Shown in pieces: positions 63,463-64,000 of a stretch of 64,000 bases of DNA. A program made the position numbers and the translations under genes. Source of the DNA: Ampullimonas aquatilis (GTDB lineage Bacteria; Pseudomonadota; Gammaproteobacteria; Burkholderiales; Burkholderiaceae_D); the NCBI RefSeq assembly GCF_049675895.1, contig NZ_CP183834.1:2046001-2110000 (forward strand), in the 5' to 3' direction. Within the stretch, counting starts at the first letter, position 1. Each line of letters starts with the position of its first letter. Under the pieces are notes generated by a model. It ran no database searches. It was not told where the DNA came from and saw nothing but the letters and a program-made list of their open reading frames with translations.

Positions 63463-64000
63463 ATGAGTGCACTGTACTGCAGCAAGCTGATCCGTGAAAT
63501 TGAGTCGTTGGGACAGGTCGGCCTGCCACCCCGCACACTCATGCAACGCGCCGGTCTGGTTGCCGCCAATTGGGCCCATGAACTGGTGCCACCGTACTCA
63601 CAGATTTTGTTATTGGTTGGGCCTGGCAATAATGGTGGCGATGCCCTCGAAGCGGCAATGCGCTTGCGCGAACGCGGTCACAACATTACCGTCTGGGTCT
63701 TGGGTGATCCCAACCAGATGCCAGCCGACGCCGCCGCTGCCTATGCACTGGCACAGGGCGCAGGGCTCAAGCTGGTACAGGCGCAAGATGGCCTGCCTGC
63801 CGATCACGCCATGCTGCTCGAACACGCCGATCTGGTCGTCGATGGTCTGTTTGGCATTGGCTTGAGCCGTGCCCCGCAAGGCATCTACGCGCAGGTGATT
63901 GGTGCCCTGCGTCGTCATGTCGGTAAAAAAGTGTTGGCACTGGATATTCCGAGTGGCTTGAATGCCGATACCGGCTGGCCGCTGGAACACACCAGCACCG
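63463..64000 (+). CDS. nnr: NAD(P)H-hydrate epimerase (YjeF N-terminal domain), 3' end outside window
   Basis: Repairs damaged NAD(P)H hydrates by interconverting their epimers. The visible 179 residues show LPPRTLMQRAG, the nucleotide-binding LLLVGPGNNGGDALEAAMRL and VLALDIPSGLNADTG, all typical of the YjeF_N domain. In many bacteria an ADP/ATP-dependent dehydratase domain follows in the same chain, which would be outside this window. The ribosome binding site AGGGA is within repeat G. Confidence 0.92.
   Translation, partial: MSALYCSKLIREIESLGQVGLPPRTLMQRAGLVAANWAHELVPPYSQILLLVGPGNNGGDALEAAMRLRERGHNITVWVLGDPNQMPADAAAAYALAQGAGLKLVQAQDGLPADHAMLLEHADLVVDGLFGIGLSRAPQGIYAQVIGALRRHVGKKVLALDIPSGLNADTGWPLEHTST

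Noticed and set aside
1..64000. tRNA, rRNA, CRISPR array, IS transposase, prophage
   Set aside because: Intergenic regions were read on both strands and none of these was recognised.

Overview
The window looks like chromosomal DNA of a betaproteobacterium of moderate G+C (roughly half, by eye). The IscS sequence is beta-type by recall, as are the order LMW-phosphatase / Gcr-like protein / iscR-iscS-iscU-iscA-hscB-hscA-fdx-iscX and the aroC-MFS pairing; recJ-prfB-lysS at the left edge is shared with gammaproteobacteria. This placement is inference from remembered families, not from a search. No rRNA, tRNA, IS transposase or CRISPR array was seen.

Layout. 1-6.5 kb: recJ (5' end outside the window), a GGDEF protein, a small XRE regulator, a single PilZ domain, prfB with its programmed +1 frameshift, and lysS. 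6.8-13 kb: a leftward nickel locus with a TonB-dependent receptor, nikK, nikL, nikM, nikQ, nikO and nikR. 13.7-22.5 kb: a VOC protein, a second TonB receptor, a decayed YefM/YoeB-type toxin-antitoxin module, RidA, a PEBP protein, a methyltransferase, a LysR regulator and a serine hydrolase. 22.8-31.8 kb: a porin, an AraC regulator, mnmC as two genes, a HAMP-PilZ membrane protein, a PepSY/cytochrome b561 pair and a frameshifted glycine-zipper protein. 32-40.9 kb: the complete isc operon with a clear IscR-type promoter, a Gcr family membrane protein and a tyrosine phosphatase. 41-46.8 kb: a stress-type cluster (lipocalin-like, CsbD, receiver protein, then a BON / DUF883 / ferritin-like / DUF1328 operon) beside a divergent LuxR-type regulator and CHASE3 histidine kinase. 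47-54 kb: aroC-M28 peptidase-MFS, then a compact ParA / CheY-like / CheC-like / PAS-GGDEF operon. 54.6-64 kb: a fused 5-oxoprolinase, dadA, a methyltransferase, a copper P-type ATPase and the start of an NAD(P)H-hydrate epimerase.

The most unusual signals are these. (1) A family of 80-81 bp intergenic repeats with imperfect terminal inverted repeats (five full copies, one partial, one doubtful), all in the same orientation; one copy carries the stop codon of a gene and another carries the ribosome binding site of a gene. (2) The ParA-CheY-CheC-PAS/GGDEF operon, whose first gene has its Shine-Dalgarno sequence inside a predicted mRNA hairpin and which lies between two repeat elements. (3) A toxin-antitoxin module with separate inactivating lesions in both genes. 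(4) A 268 bp inverted-repeat element with 7-base periodic arms. c-di-GMP is a recurrent theme: two GGDEF proteins and two PilZ proteins occur within 54 kb.
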